In this document: one piece after another, positions 33,605 to 41,047 of the stretch | Layout: the number at the start of each line of letters is the position of its first letter | Position numbering within the stretch: the first letter of the stretch is position 1 | NCBI GenBank assembly: GCA_022793795.1 | Contig: JAAWDM010000053.1 | Span: 1 to 64,000 of the forward strand | DNA length: 64,000 bases | Source of the DNA: Bacillota bacterium | Lineage (GTDB): Bacteria > Bacillota > Clostridia > Peptostreptococcales > Anaerovoracaceae | Reading direction: 5' to 3' | Program-made: the position numbers and the translations under genes | The notes under the pieces: generated by a model | The model's database searches: none | What the model was told of the DNA's origin: nothing | Seen by the model: only the letters and a program-made list of their open reading frames with translations

Positions 33605-34750
33605 ATGAAAGCTATAAGGATTGTCATATCTATGAAGGAGATGGGATTTGCACAAGCTATGGCCAGGGGGCTGGCAGAGGCGGAAGAACAACTCCAAATT
33701 ACGATTTTAAGTGCTGAAGAGGGAACTTGCCTTGTGAATGATCCCAAAGGTGAAACAGAATGTGAATCAGCCTATCAGATTCTTGTAACCGACTTGGATG
33801 TGGGTCTATCCGAGTTTTGGCAGAAGAGAGCGGTGAGGCTGGAAAGCTATGCAGTTTCTGTAAAAGAGATCATCCATCGGGTTATGGAAATGGTATATCC
33901 GCCAAATCGAACAGAATCCGCTGAAGAGAAGGTAAATGGAAGAAGGCCGTTTATCATCGGGTTTTATGGAGTCTATGGTAGCTGTGGTCTAACCTCTATC
34001 GCGGTGACCACTGGCAGGATATTGGCAGGCGGATATGGAGAAAAGGTGGTGTATTTGAGTTTTACACCGCAGGATGACGGACAGCTGTACGATGAGCCGC
34101 CATATGATGGGCAGGGAGAAAACAGTTGTGGAGACAGACCTACTTCCAAAAAAGAATTGATGTATCGATTGCAGGCGGACATGCACTTTTATCTTCCCCA
34201 GTATGTAACAGAGGATCGATATGGACTGGCCCAATTTGTAGGAACAGGGAGAGAAAATAGCTTTTCAATCATTCCTCGGAAAGAACAAGGTGGGTTTCTT
34301 CAGCGATTAGCCGGCCTTGCAGATTATGACATTATATTGGTGGATTTGGGAGTAAGCCCATCAGTAGAGCCAGGATTGGAATGGGGTTTGGATTATCTAA
34401 TTGAGGTTCGAAATCGGCAGGATAAACGATGGGAAATAAAGGAGAACATGGAGAATGGAAGGCCAGAACCCACAAAAAAGTTGATTCTTTGGAATCGCGG
34501 GAATGAAAGGCATATAGAAGAGGATAAAGCCGTAACTTGCCATAGTCGTATGCAGATGGAGATTATGGAGGACAAAGAAAGTTTTCAGGTGTGGAAACCT
34601 GTAGACTGTGAGACCGCCAAGGAAAGCAGCCAGGCTATTGCCGTTTCCATGACGAGAGATTTTGCTGAAGGTGTAAAAAAATTGGCAAATTTTTTGGAGG
34701 AGATTGTACTGAAAGCAAAAAGGGAAAATAGTGAGGGACCATATAAATAG
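33605..34750 (+). CDS. tadZ: TadZ/CpaE-like pilus localisation protein, degenerate P-loop
   Basis: I use ATG 33605, which has AAAGGAGAGG upstream, giving 381 residues; the start in the ORF track lies before the terminator hairpin. Residues 1-90 look like an atypical receiver domain, and residues 115-370 a ParA/MinD-like domain (I-I-G-F-Y-G-V-Y-G-S-C-G-L-T-S, then I-I-L-V-D-L-G-V-S-P). The deviant Walker A lacks both signature lysines of the active form (K-G-G-x-G-K-T), which fits TadZ proteins, where ATP binding can be degenerate. TadZ places the Tad machinery at the cell pole. It precedes the tadABC genes but is separated from them by its own terminator. Confidence 0.82.
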   Translation: MKAIRIVISMKEMGFAQAMARGLAEAEEQLQITILSAEEGTCLVNDPKGETECESAYQILVTDLDVGLSEFWQKRAVRLESYAVSVKEIIHRVMEMVYPPNRTESAEEKVNGRRPFIIGFYGVYGSCGLTSIAVTTGRILAGGYGEKVVYLSFTPQDDGQLYDEPPYDGQGENSCGDRPTSKKELMYRLQADMHFYLPQYVTEDRYGLAQFVGTGRENSFSIIPRKEQGGFLQRLAGLADYDIILVDLGVSPSVEPGLEWGLDYLIEVRNRQDKRWEIKENMENGRPEPTKKLILWNRGNERHIEEDKAVTCHSRMQMEIMEDKESFQVWKPVDCETAKESSQAIAVSMTRDFAEGVKKLANFLEEIVLKAKRENSEGPYK

Positions 34751-34763
34751 AAAAAGATAGAAA

Positions 34764-34800
34764 GCCGAAACTGGTTGAAGAGACTTGTTTCGGTCTTTTT
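34764..34800 (+). terminator. Rho-independent terminator after tadZ
   Basis: CCGAAAC and GTTTCGG form a 7-bp stem, extended by A-T pairs, followed by CTTTTT. It separates tadZ from the tadA promoter. Confidence 0.75.
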
Positions 34801-34819
34801 GTATGTTAAAAGGAAGTTG

Positions 34820-34887
34820 TGTCGAATCTCGTCGAAAACCAAGAATTTGCAACGGTTTTAGACGATGACATGTCGAATAATGTCGAA
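34820..34887. promoter_or_regulatory. Two pairs of Spo0A-box-like sites upstream of tadA
   Basis: Pair 1: TGTCGAA (34820-34826) and CGTCGAA (34830-34836). Pair 2: TGTCGAA (34871-34877) and TGTCGAA (34881-34887). Within each pair the boxes start exactly 10 bp apart, the tandem spacing at which a Spo0A dimer binds (established for abrB-type 0A boxes, core TGTCGAA). The pairs themselves are 51 bp apart, close to five helical turns. Pair 2 ends 9 bp before the -35 box of the predicted tadA promoter. Spo0A control of the pilus operon is inferred. Confidence 0.7.
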
Positions 34888-34896
34888 ATATTTCCC

Positions 34897-34925
34897 TTGC
34901 ATTTAGAGAATGGAAGATGTAATAT
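34897..34925 (+). promoter_or_regulatory. Promoter of the tadA pilus operon
   Basis: TTGCAT (34897-34902) and TAATAT (34920-34925) have a 17-bp spacer. It lies directly downstream of the Spo0A-box pairs and about 40 bp before the tadA start. Confidence 0.65.
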
Positions 34926-34944
34926 TTTACTGTAATGTAAAATA
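34923..34944. promoter_or_regulatory. Dyad over the tadA transcription start
   Basis: TATTTTAC and GTAAAATA (34923-34930, 34937-34944) form a perfect 8-6-8 inverted repeat that overlaps the -10 box. The half-site TATTTTACTGTAA recurs in the yraN promoter near 52.73 kb. It could be an operator for an unknown repressor. Confidence 0.45.
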
Positions 34945-34966
34945 ATTACAAACTAGAAGGGATGAG

Positions 34967-36244
34967 ATGAAAGAGTTCATGAAAGATATGCTGGAGCAAG
35001 TGAGATTTTCCTTGGCAGCGGGAGACGGGATAGACGATGAGGCCGCCATGGAACTGATTGTAACTACTGTGTTTTCCGATGAAAGGTCAGAGATATATTC
35101 CATAGAGGAGCTAGATCAGGTGATAAAGCGTTTGTTTTATAAGACCAGATGTAGATTGGGAATTTTGCAGCCTTTAATGGAAGAACAGGAGGTGACGGAA
35201 ATCATGGTGAACGGAGCCCAGAATATTTTCGTAGAACGGGAAGGGGTGATAGAACGGTATGGGTTATCCTTTGATTCCAATGAGGAAATCGAGGAAATCA
35301 TGAGAGCGGTTGCAGCCCAGGTTCATCGGGAGGTTAACGAATTGCAGCCTATTGTGGACGCCAGGTTGGAGGATGGCTCCCGTGTCAGTGGTGTATATAA
35401 GAATGTGGCTATCAATGGGCCAACCCTGACCATCAGAAAGTTTTCTGAACGATATATGACCCTAAAACATCTGATACAGGCAGGCACGATTACGCCGGAG
35501 GGCGGTAAACTTTTGACTCTGCTGGTAATCTGTGGATATAACATCTTTATCAGCGGCGGAACTTCTTCAGGAAAGACCACCTTTCTCAATGCTTTGGCAG
35601 AGTATATTCCCAAAGAGGAACGAGTTATCGTCATCGAAGATTCCAGCGAATTAAAGCTAAATCAGGTAGAAAATGTTGTACATTTGGAGTGCAGAAATAG
35701 CAATGCATCAGGCAAAGGACAGGTGGATATGTCTAGGCTGATTAAAGCCAGCCTTAGGATGCGTCCAGACCGAATTATTGTGGGAGAGGTGCGGGGCGGA
35801 GAGGTACTTGACATGGTTCAGGCCATGAACACAGGACATTCTGGGAGTTTGTGTACAGGGCATGGCAATTCGGTGGAGGGGATGCTCCGGCGGCTTGAAA
35901 CCATGTATATGATGGCAATGCCTATTACCATAGAAGCGATTCGTTCTCAGATTGGGGAGGCTATCGATATCATGGTACATATGGAGAAAATGGAGGATGG
36001 ACGTCGCAGAGTTGTGGAGATTACAGAAGTCATCGGATATCGAAAGGGGGAATTTATATTAAATCCGCTTATGAAGTTATTGGGAGGTAGGGAAGGAACA
36101 TTGACGGTTACAGGAAACAGTCTAAGTTTTAGTAGAAGAGCGGTTTGGAAAGGAGACGTCTATGCAGATCAATTACGAAACATGGGACTTATACGCAACA
36201 GATTGGATCATGGTGACAGCCATGTCCATGGGAATGGGGATTAG
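34967..36244 (+). CDS. tadA: TadA/CpaF secretion ATPase of the Tad pilus
   Basis: The 425-residue protein is a type II/IV secretion hexameric ATPase. The Walker A motif is I-S-G-G-T-S-S-G-K-T-T-F (near residue 199), the Asp box R-P-D-R-I-I-V-G-E-V-R-G and the His box H-S-G-S-L-C-T-G-H-G are intact, and the N-terminal domain has V-T-E-I-M-V-N-G. TadA powers both assembly and retraction of Flp pili at the cytoplasmic membrane. It is the first gene of the tadABC-flp operon. The tadB start lies inside its last 83 bases. Confidence 0.93.
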   Translation: MKEFMKDMLEQVRFSLAAGDGIDDEAAMELIVTTVFSDERSEIYSIEELDQVIKRLFYKTRCRLGILQPLMEEQEVTEIMVNGAQNIFVEREGVIERYGLSFDSNEEIEEIMRAVAAQVHREVNELQPIVDARLEDGSRVSGVYKNVAINGPTLTIRKFSERYMTLKHLIQAGTITPEGGKLLTLLVICGYNIFISGGTSSGKTTFLNALAEYIPKEERVIVIEDSSELKLNQVENVVHLECRNSNASGKGQVDMSRLIKASLRMRPDRIIVGEVRGGEVLDMVQAMNTGHSGSLCTGHGNSVEGMLRRLETMYMMAMPITIEAIRSQIGEAIDIMVHMEKMEDGRRRVVEITEVIGYRKGEFILNPLMKLLGGREGTLTVTGNSLSFSRRAVWKGDVYADQLRNMGLIRNRLDHGDSHVHGNGD

Positions 36245-36911
36245 TATAGGATGGCTGTTTTATGATAGCCAGGTGGCAAGTTTGGGGTGTATCATGGTCG
36301 CTTTTTCCATGGTAAAGAAACGATATTGTTTGTGGAAAGTGGAGCAGAGAAAAAAACAACTTCTCCTTCAGTTTCGTGATTTACTTTATTCCATATCTTC
36401 ATCGGTGGCTGTGGGCAGAAGTATGGGACAGGCATTGGAAGAAGCCATGGAATTTTGGCAAGGAACTTATACGTCAAAAGACTATATCATGAAGGAACTT
36501 GCCGCTATGGTAGCGCAGATGAAAGAGAGCAATACCAGTGAGGTTACGGTACTGGGTGATTTTGCAAAGCGAAGCGGGCTAAAGGATATAGGGGATTTCG
36601 TTCAAGTATATATGTGCTGCCGCACATCAGGAGCCAATATGTTGAAGGCTATCGATCATGCCACTGAAATGATTGGAGATAAGATCAGCCTGGAACAAGA
36701 GCTTCATACATGGATGGCACAGAAACGGTTTGAGAGCAGGATAATTCTTTTGGCTCCATTTCTCCTTATGTTGCTGCTTAAAGTCCTTTCCACAGGCTAT
36801 TTGGAGCCTCTGACAGCATCTACACAGGGATATATGGTTAGCAGTATGGCGCTTTGTATGATTGGTGCGGCTTGCATTTTGATGGAGAGGATGAATCAGA
36901 TTGAACTTTAA
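36162..36911 (+). CDS. tadB: TadB inner-membrane platform protein
   Basis: The 249-residue protein has N-terminal membrane helices, a soluble helical type II secretion F domain (R-D-L-L-Y-S-I-S-S-S-V-A-V-G-R-S-M-G-Q-A-L-E-E) and C-terminal helices (L-L-A-P-F-L-L-M-L-L-L). The ATG has AAAGGAGAC in front of it, which supports this start despite its overlapping the end of tadA by 83 bases. It is slightly shorter than Gram-negative TadB but normal for Firmicutes. With TadC it forms the pilus platform. Confidence 0.85.
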   Translation: MQINYETWDLYATDWIMVTAMSMGMGISIGWLFYDSQVASLGCIMVAFSMVKKRYCLWKVEQRKKQLLLQFRDLLYSISSSVAVGRSMGQALEEAMEFWQGTYTSKDYIMKELAAMVAQMKESNTSEVTVLGDFAKRSGLKDIGDFVQVYMCCRTSGANMLKAIDHATEMIGDKISLEQELHTWMAQKRFESRIILLAPFLLMLLLKVLSTGYLEPLTASTQGYMVSSMALCMIGAACILMERMNQIEL

Positions 36912-37389
36912 AAGGAAAGTGAAGAAAAAGCAGAGGGAGAATTATTTGATTGACTTGACCAGATTCTTGAATCAGTTATTGCTGCTTTTGGATAGCGGTA
37001 TGGTATTGGAGGAGGCTTTTTATCGTATCGGAGAAGGATATGAGGCAATGCCTGTGACACAAAGAAGCAAATTTTCAGAGGAATTTTGTCATATCTGTCA
37101 GATGAGTCAGAGTACAGGAGAAAATGTGGTATGGTTATTTTACCAATTTAGTCGAAAAAGCGGTGTGAAAGAAATGATTCGGGTTGCCAATATGATGACA
37201 GACAGTATGGATCGAGGGACAGATTTATGGGAGCAGTTGTACGGTACATGCCGGCAGCTTTGGACAGAGCGAAAACGGCTGGCCATGGAGCAGATTAGAA
37301 TTGGAGAGAGTAAAATGAGTTTTCCGTTGGGATTATTACTGATGGCTTTAATCATTGTTACCTCAGCGCCGGCTTTAATGACGATTTAA
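36901..37389 (+). CDS. tadC: TadC-like platform protein, short form
   Basis: The frame opens with TTG at 36901 and overlaps the end of tadB. At 162 residues it is much shorter than typical TadC, but contains the F-domain core (L-L-L-L-D-S-G-M-V-L-E-E-A-F, Q-S-T-G-E-N-V) and a single C-terminal membrane helix (F-P-L-G-L-L-L-M-A-L-I-I-V-T). The lost first half appears to be a family trait in Firmicutes rather than decay, since the frame is open and well placed between tadB and flp. The start is the least certain part. Confidence 0.75.
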   Translation: MNFKRKVKKKQRENYLIDLTRFLNQLLLLLDSGMVLEEAFYRIGEGYEAMPVTQRSKFSEEFCHICQMSQSTGENVVWLFYQFSRKSGVKEMIRVANMMTDSMDRGTDLWEQLYGTCRQLWTERKRLAMEQIRIGESKMSFPLGLLLMALIIVTSAPALMTI

Positions 37390-37412
37390 AGGATAGTAAA
37401 AGGAGGAGACTG

Positions 37413-37598
37413 ATGATGAAAAAAGGAAAAAGAGCAGGTTGGAGTTTAAAGACCATGCTGGGAAACCGGCAGGGAATGGAAATGGTACAGGTAGCCATTC
37501 TAGTGGCCATCGCAGTGGCCATAGGGTTAGTTTTTAAAGAGCAGATTGGAGAGTTTGTGGAAAATACTTTCTCGTCACTCAATGAAATGGACTTTTAA
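37413..37598 (+). CDS. Flp-type IVb prepilin
   Basis: The 61-residue protein has a short basic leader, G-M-E-M-V-Q-V-A as the processing-site region with the conserved Glu at position five of the mature part after the likely G|x junction, and one hydrophobic helix (V-A-I-L-V-A-I-A-V-A-I-G-L-V-F) ending in a short polar tail. This is the Flp1 pattern. It would be the major pilin. A GGAGGAG site lies upstream. No prepilin peptidase (TadV) gene is visible in the window, so the peptidase must be encoded elsewhere. Confidence 0.8.
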   Translation: MMKKGKRAGWSLKTMLGNRQGMEMVQVAILVAIAVAIGLVFKEQIGEFVENTFSSLNEMDF

Positions 37599-37614
37599 AA
37601 GAGATAGGGGAGAA

Positions 37615-37881
37615 ATGAAAAGGCGAAGGAAGTTGGGCAGACATTTAAAAAATAAAAGAGGAAGTCAGATGGTAGAGGCCACGTTAGTCATGCCTCTTTC
37701 CATATTGGTTACAGTGGCCTTGATTCTTCTCATGGTGGAATTTTTCGGAGTATTCAGAACACAGATTTCTACTCATAATACGGCCAGACAGTCCCTTTAT
37801 GAAAAGAAGGAGACCCAAGTGATAAGGTTAAAGGACAAGGTTTTGGAGATTGGAGAGACTGCCATGGAAGGGAGACCATAG
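37615..37881 (+). CDS. TadE-like minor pilin
   Basis: I start at ATG 37615 (AGGGGAGA upstream), giving 88 residues. A basic leader is followed by R-G-S-Q-M-V-E-A-T-L-V-M-P-L-S-I-L, the TadE signature in which an E sits near the start of a single membrane helix, then a short extracellular tail (R-T-Q-I-S-T-H-N-T-A-R-Q-S). TadE-like proteins are pseudopilins needed for Flp pilus assembly. Confidence 0.78.
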   Translation: MKRRRKLGRHLKNKRGSQMVEATLVMPLSILVTVALILLMVEFFGVFRTQISTHNTARQSLYEKKETQVIRLKDKVLEIGETAMEGRP

Positions 37882-37885
37882 TTCA

Positions 37886-39190
37886 ATGTGGAGAAACAAA
37901 CAGGGGTCTTTTACTGCATTTGCGGTTATGCTCTTTTCAGCCATGCTAATTTTGGTATTCGCATTGTTGGCTATAGTGGGAAAGATGGCGATTTTCGCTG
38001 GAGCGGAGGATTTTGGTAGATTATGGGGAACCAGCATTTTGGCTGAATTTGATTTGAATCTGAAAGATAGATATGGCTTGTTTGCTTTTTATGGAGAACC
38101 TTCCATGATAGAAGATAAATTGAAAGAGTATGTAGACTTTACTTTTGACAGCAAAAAATATATCGCTTATGACAACATAAAATGCAGCTTAGATAATTAT
38201 CTTTTGACAGATACAGGAATTTTGAAGAATCAAATTATAGAGATAATGGCATTGGGAAGTAAACCCCATGCCATTTCAGGACGACAAAAAGAGAAGGGGC
38301 AAAGCAATGAGAGTGGACCCAATAACGCATATGGAGAGCGGTGGATTTCCGCCAGATGGATTTTAGACAGTTTGCCTTCCGGCATGTTAAATGATACAGG
38401 AAACATTTACGGCATCGCAGAACAGATCAAGGAAGGTGCAGTTTTTCGGGAATTAGTGGGTAGTTCCATGGTCAATCAATATATTTTTCGTTTTTTTCAT
38501 CATAACAGGAGCGACGATGGTCTAGGAGAAACCTATTTTAAAAACGAAATAGAATATATGATTTGTGGTAAGCCAGATGACAGGAAGGCAAGAGAAAACG
38601 TAAGAAGTAAATTGGTGGTCCTGCGGAATTTGCTGAATTTGGCTTACCTTTATAGTTCTGCCGAAAAGAAGGAGATTGCCATGGCGGCTGCTATAGCATT
38701 GACTCCTGGGCCAGAAGCGCCACTGACCCAAGGTGTGTTGTTAGAATTATGGGCCTTTGCAGAAGCGGAAAACGATATGGAATTGCTCTATGACGATAAG
38801 CAGGTACCCTTGCTGAAACAAGATCAGAATTGGGCTTTAACCCTGGAAAACGTCTTAGGGCAGGGAACTTCCAATGAGAAAGGAAAGATGGACACAACAA
38901 TAGAAGGGGAGAAAACCGATGATAATCGGAGAGGAAATCCGAACTATATTTCACCGCCTGTTTTAGAGGGTATCGACTACGAAGGATATTTACAGATTCT
39001 AATCAATATGGTACCGGAACGGACTCGGCTGCTTAGAATCATGGATCTGATTCAAATCAATATGAAATATCTGTATTGCGATTATTTTTTGCTTTCTGAT
39101 TACTATACAGGTTTGCATTTTTCTATGGAGGTCAACGGCAGAGTCCATCAATTTGAAGAGAATTATGAAAGAAAAAGTGTGGAGAAATAA
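37886..39190 (+). CDS. DUF5702 pilus-associated membrane protein
   Basis: I prefer ATG 37886 to the TTG at 37850 because M-W-R-N-K-Q-G-S-F-T-A-F-A-V-M starts the family's usual leader. The 434-residue protein has one N-terminal membrane helix (residues 10-32) and a long extracellular part with no known enzymatic motifs. The layout is that of DUF5702 proteins, which occur in Firmicutes Tad loci between TadE-like genes. It may be a TadG-like pilus tip or anchoring protein. The final 26 bases overlap the next gene. Confidence 0.75.
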   Translation: MWRNKQGSFTAFAVMLFSAMLILVFALLAIVGKMAIFAGAEDFGRLWGTSILAEFDLNLKDRYGLFAFYGEPSMIEDKLKEYVDFTFDSKKYIAYDNIKCSLDNYLLTDTGILKNQIIEIMALGSKPHAISGRQKEKGQSNESGPNNAYGERWISARWILDSLPSGMLNDTGNIYGIAEQIKEGAVFRELVGSSMVNQYIFRFFHHNRSDDGLGETYFKNEIEYMICGKPDDRKARENVRSKLVVLRNLLNLAYLYSSAEKKEIAMAAAIALTPGPEAPLTQGVLLELWAFAEAENDMELLYDDKQVPLLKQDQNWALTLENVLGQGTSNEKGKMDTTIEGEKTDDNRRGNPNYISPPVLEGIDYEGYLQILINMVPERTRLLRIMDLIQINMKYLYCDYFLLSDYYTGLHFSMEVNGRVHQFEENYERKSVEK

Positions 39191-39800
39191 ACAAGGGAGC
39201 TATTTAGTAGAGGCGACATTGACACTCCCTGTATTTGTGTTGGCTGTTATCGCATTGGCTTTTCTCATAGAGATTGTCGGTATCTGTGAAGAAATCGGAC
39301 ACATAACGGCAAGGGAAGTGAAAGAGAACGCTTTGATTACAGAACAATCAATGTCAGCCATGGCTCTATCAGGGCAAATAGAGGAGCAGGTGAAGAAACG
39401 CTGCGAAAAATTGACGGATTTTCAGGTAAAAAAGGTGAAATACCTGTTTCATGGTCAGCATAGTTATGATTTAATCGGTGTGGTGACACAGGCCAATTTT
39501 ATTGTGAAAAATTCTGTAGGCATTGGTGGCAAAATTCAGTTTACGGAACAGGTGGTCGCCAGAGGTTTTACAGGTTGTTTGCAGGATGCAGCGCCTTTAG
39601 AAGCAAGTGCATTTTATCAAAAGGATGGCGCTACGCGGGTAATGGTTTTTCCTAAGTATGGCAAGCGTTATCATGTCCCTTCCTGTTCTGTCGTGAGCCA
39701 TGAAGAGCAAAGAGGAAACAAAGGATGGGAGATGGCCTGTGAGGATGCCGATAGAAAAGGCTTTACAGCTTGTTTGTTATGTGGAGGCGGTATAGATTGA
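39165..39800 (+). CDS. TadE-like protein with C-terminal zinc-binding motif
   Basis: ATG 39165 (GAAGAG upstream) gives 211 residues that start M-K-E-K-V-W-R-N-K-Q-G-S-Y-L-V-E-A-T-L-T-L-P, a TadE leader and membrane helix. The last 45 residues contain Y-H-V-P-S-C followed by C-L-L-C, an H-x3-C ... C-x2-C arrangement like the small Ada-type zinc module found at the C-terminus of some nucleases and surface proteins. It would lie outside the cell. The start overlaps the DUF5702 gene, as expected for a coupled operon. Confidence 0.78.
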   Translation: MKEKVWRNKQGSYLVEATLTLPVFVLAVIALAFLIEIVGICEEIGHITAREVKENALITEQSMSAMALSGQIEEQVKKRCEKLTDFQVKKVKYLFHGQHSYDLIGVVTQANFIVKNSVGIGGKIQFTEQVVARGFTGCLQDAAPLEASAFYQKDGATRVMVFPKYGKRYHVPSCSVVSHEEQRGNKGWEMACEDADRKGFTACLLCGGGID

Positions 39801-40339
39801 AAGAAAAACGAATGATTGTCATAAAAAAGAGTCAGTTGCCTTATGCGGGAAAAGAGGAATTGCTGGCATCATCAGTTTGTCCAGCAGTTTTTCCGGCTAA
39901 TGTGGTCATGGAGGAAGAACAGCTACGCATCTTTTATGAAACGGAAGGATGGCAACCCCTTGCAAGGAGAGAACAGCTTGATGCTGTGGAGTTTCTGACT
40001 TTAATGAACTCGGTTTTGCAAAATATGGAGAAAATGCGAGGGTGGCTCTTGTTTCCTGAAGAGTATGTTTTATCAGAACAGACGGTATACATACCGTCGG
40101 GTTTTTTTGATGAAATAAACCAGGTTAGGTTTATCTATATACCTGATGGACAAAAGATTTCCGCTGCTAAACGAATGGGCTGTTTTCTTTATGGACTAAG
40201 AGAAAAATTAACGGAAAACAGTATGATGTATTTAGAAATGTTGACGCCCCTTTTGACCATTGAAAATCTGGATACGAAGCGTTTATTGATTTTTTTGGAT
40301 AACCTTTTGACAGAAGCTTATGTTTGTAAAATCCGGTAA
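39797..40339 (+). CDS. DUF6382-like protein at the end of the Tad operon
   Basis: TTG 39797 has GGAGG nine bases upstream and gives 180 residues; ATG 39812 is the alternative. The mixed alpha/beta sequence with W-L-L-F-P-E-E-Y-V-L followed by an aromatic I-Y-I-P motif resembles the DUF6382 domain, which in Firmicutes Tad loci usually precedes an FHA domain. No FHA domain follows here. The assignment is tentative. The gene overlaps the preceding stop by four bases and ends the pilus operon. Confidence 0.55.
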   Translation: MKEKRMIVIKKSQLPYAGKEELLASSVCPAVFPANVVMEEEQLRIFYETEGWQPLARREQLDAVEFLTLMNSVLQNMEKMRGWLLFPEEYVLSEQTVYIPSGFFDEINQVRFIYIPDGQKISAAKRMGCFLYGLREKLTENSMMYLEMLTPLLTIENLDTKRLLIFLDNLLTEAYVCKIR

Positions 40340-40409
40340 TCTTTATGGCATATTTTCTAACCTAAATCATAGAATGTACAAAACGTAACCAGTATATGGA
40401 GGTGGGCGG

Positions 40410-40982
40410 ATGTACAGGCAGAAGAACAGGAGAAAAGTTAGAAAAAGAAAGAATCCTGGTGAAAATTCCGGGATGAAATTGGGAATGTTTTTTGGTATAA
40501 TGATATTAGCAGTTTTTCTTGGATACCTGACAGCTCGTTTTGTAGTAGGACCGATCATTGGTTATGATGCAGATGAGAGTCCGACTAAAATTGTGGGGCA
40601 GACCGACAAGGAACAGGACGATACAAAGGACAAGAAAGAAAAGAAGGAAGACGAAGGGAAAACGGAAAAGGACAAAGACAAAGACGCAAAGGATGACAGC
40701 AAAGATAAGGCTGCTGATAAAACGGATGATGAGGATCAGACTGTGAGCGCCGTACCAGCAGAAGGTTATGCACTCCAGTTCGGCGCCTTTTCTACCAAAG
40801 AGGCAGCGGAAAGTTTGGCTGAGGCTTTGAAAGGTCAAGGGATAAAAACAGAAATTATAAAAAGCGAAGATATCTTTAAAGTCATTAGTCCAGTGGTAGA
40901 TACAAAGAAAGAAGCCATTGAGACCTTGGAAACTTTGGCTGATAAAGATGTAACCGACGTATTTGTCACTTCTTTTTCTTAA
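40410..40982 (+). CDS. Membrane-anchored SPOR-domain protein
   Basis: A basic N-terminus leads into one membrane helix (residues 25-50), then a long Lys/Asp/Glu-rich linker (60-110) and a C-terminal SPOR domain (residues 115-190) with Y-A-L-Q-F-G-A-F-S-T-K-E-A-A-E. SPOR domains bind denuded glycan strands at the septum or the spore-forming peptidoglycan, so the protein probably works in division or sporulation. A GGAGGTGGG site precedes the ATG. It stands alone between the Tad operon and rarA. Confidence 0.87.
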   Translation: MYRQKNRRKVRKRKNPGENSGMKLGMFFGIMILAVFLGYLTARFVVGPIIGYDADESPTKIVGQTDKEQDDTKDKKEKKEDEGKTEKDKDKDAKDDSKDKAADKTDDEDQTVSAVPAEGYALQFGAFSTKEAAESLAEALKGQGIKTEIIKSEDIFKVISPVVDTKKEAIETLETLADKDVTDVFVTSFS

Positions 40983-41047
40983 ATCCAGTAAAGGACAGCC
41001 ATAAAATTACAGAATTTACACCAGGATGAAAGAGGATATAGCAACAT

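Noticed and set aside
33605-40339. Type II secretion or competence pilus in place of Tad
   Set aside because: The order TadZ-TadA-TadB-TadC-Flp-TadE with DUF5702 is specific for a Tad/Flp locus.
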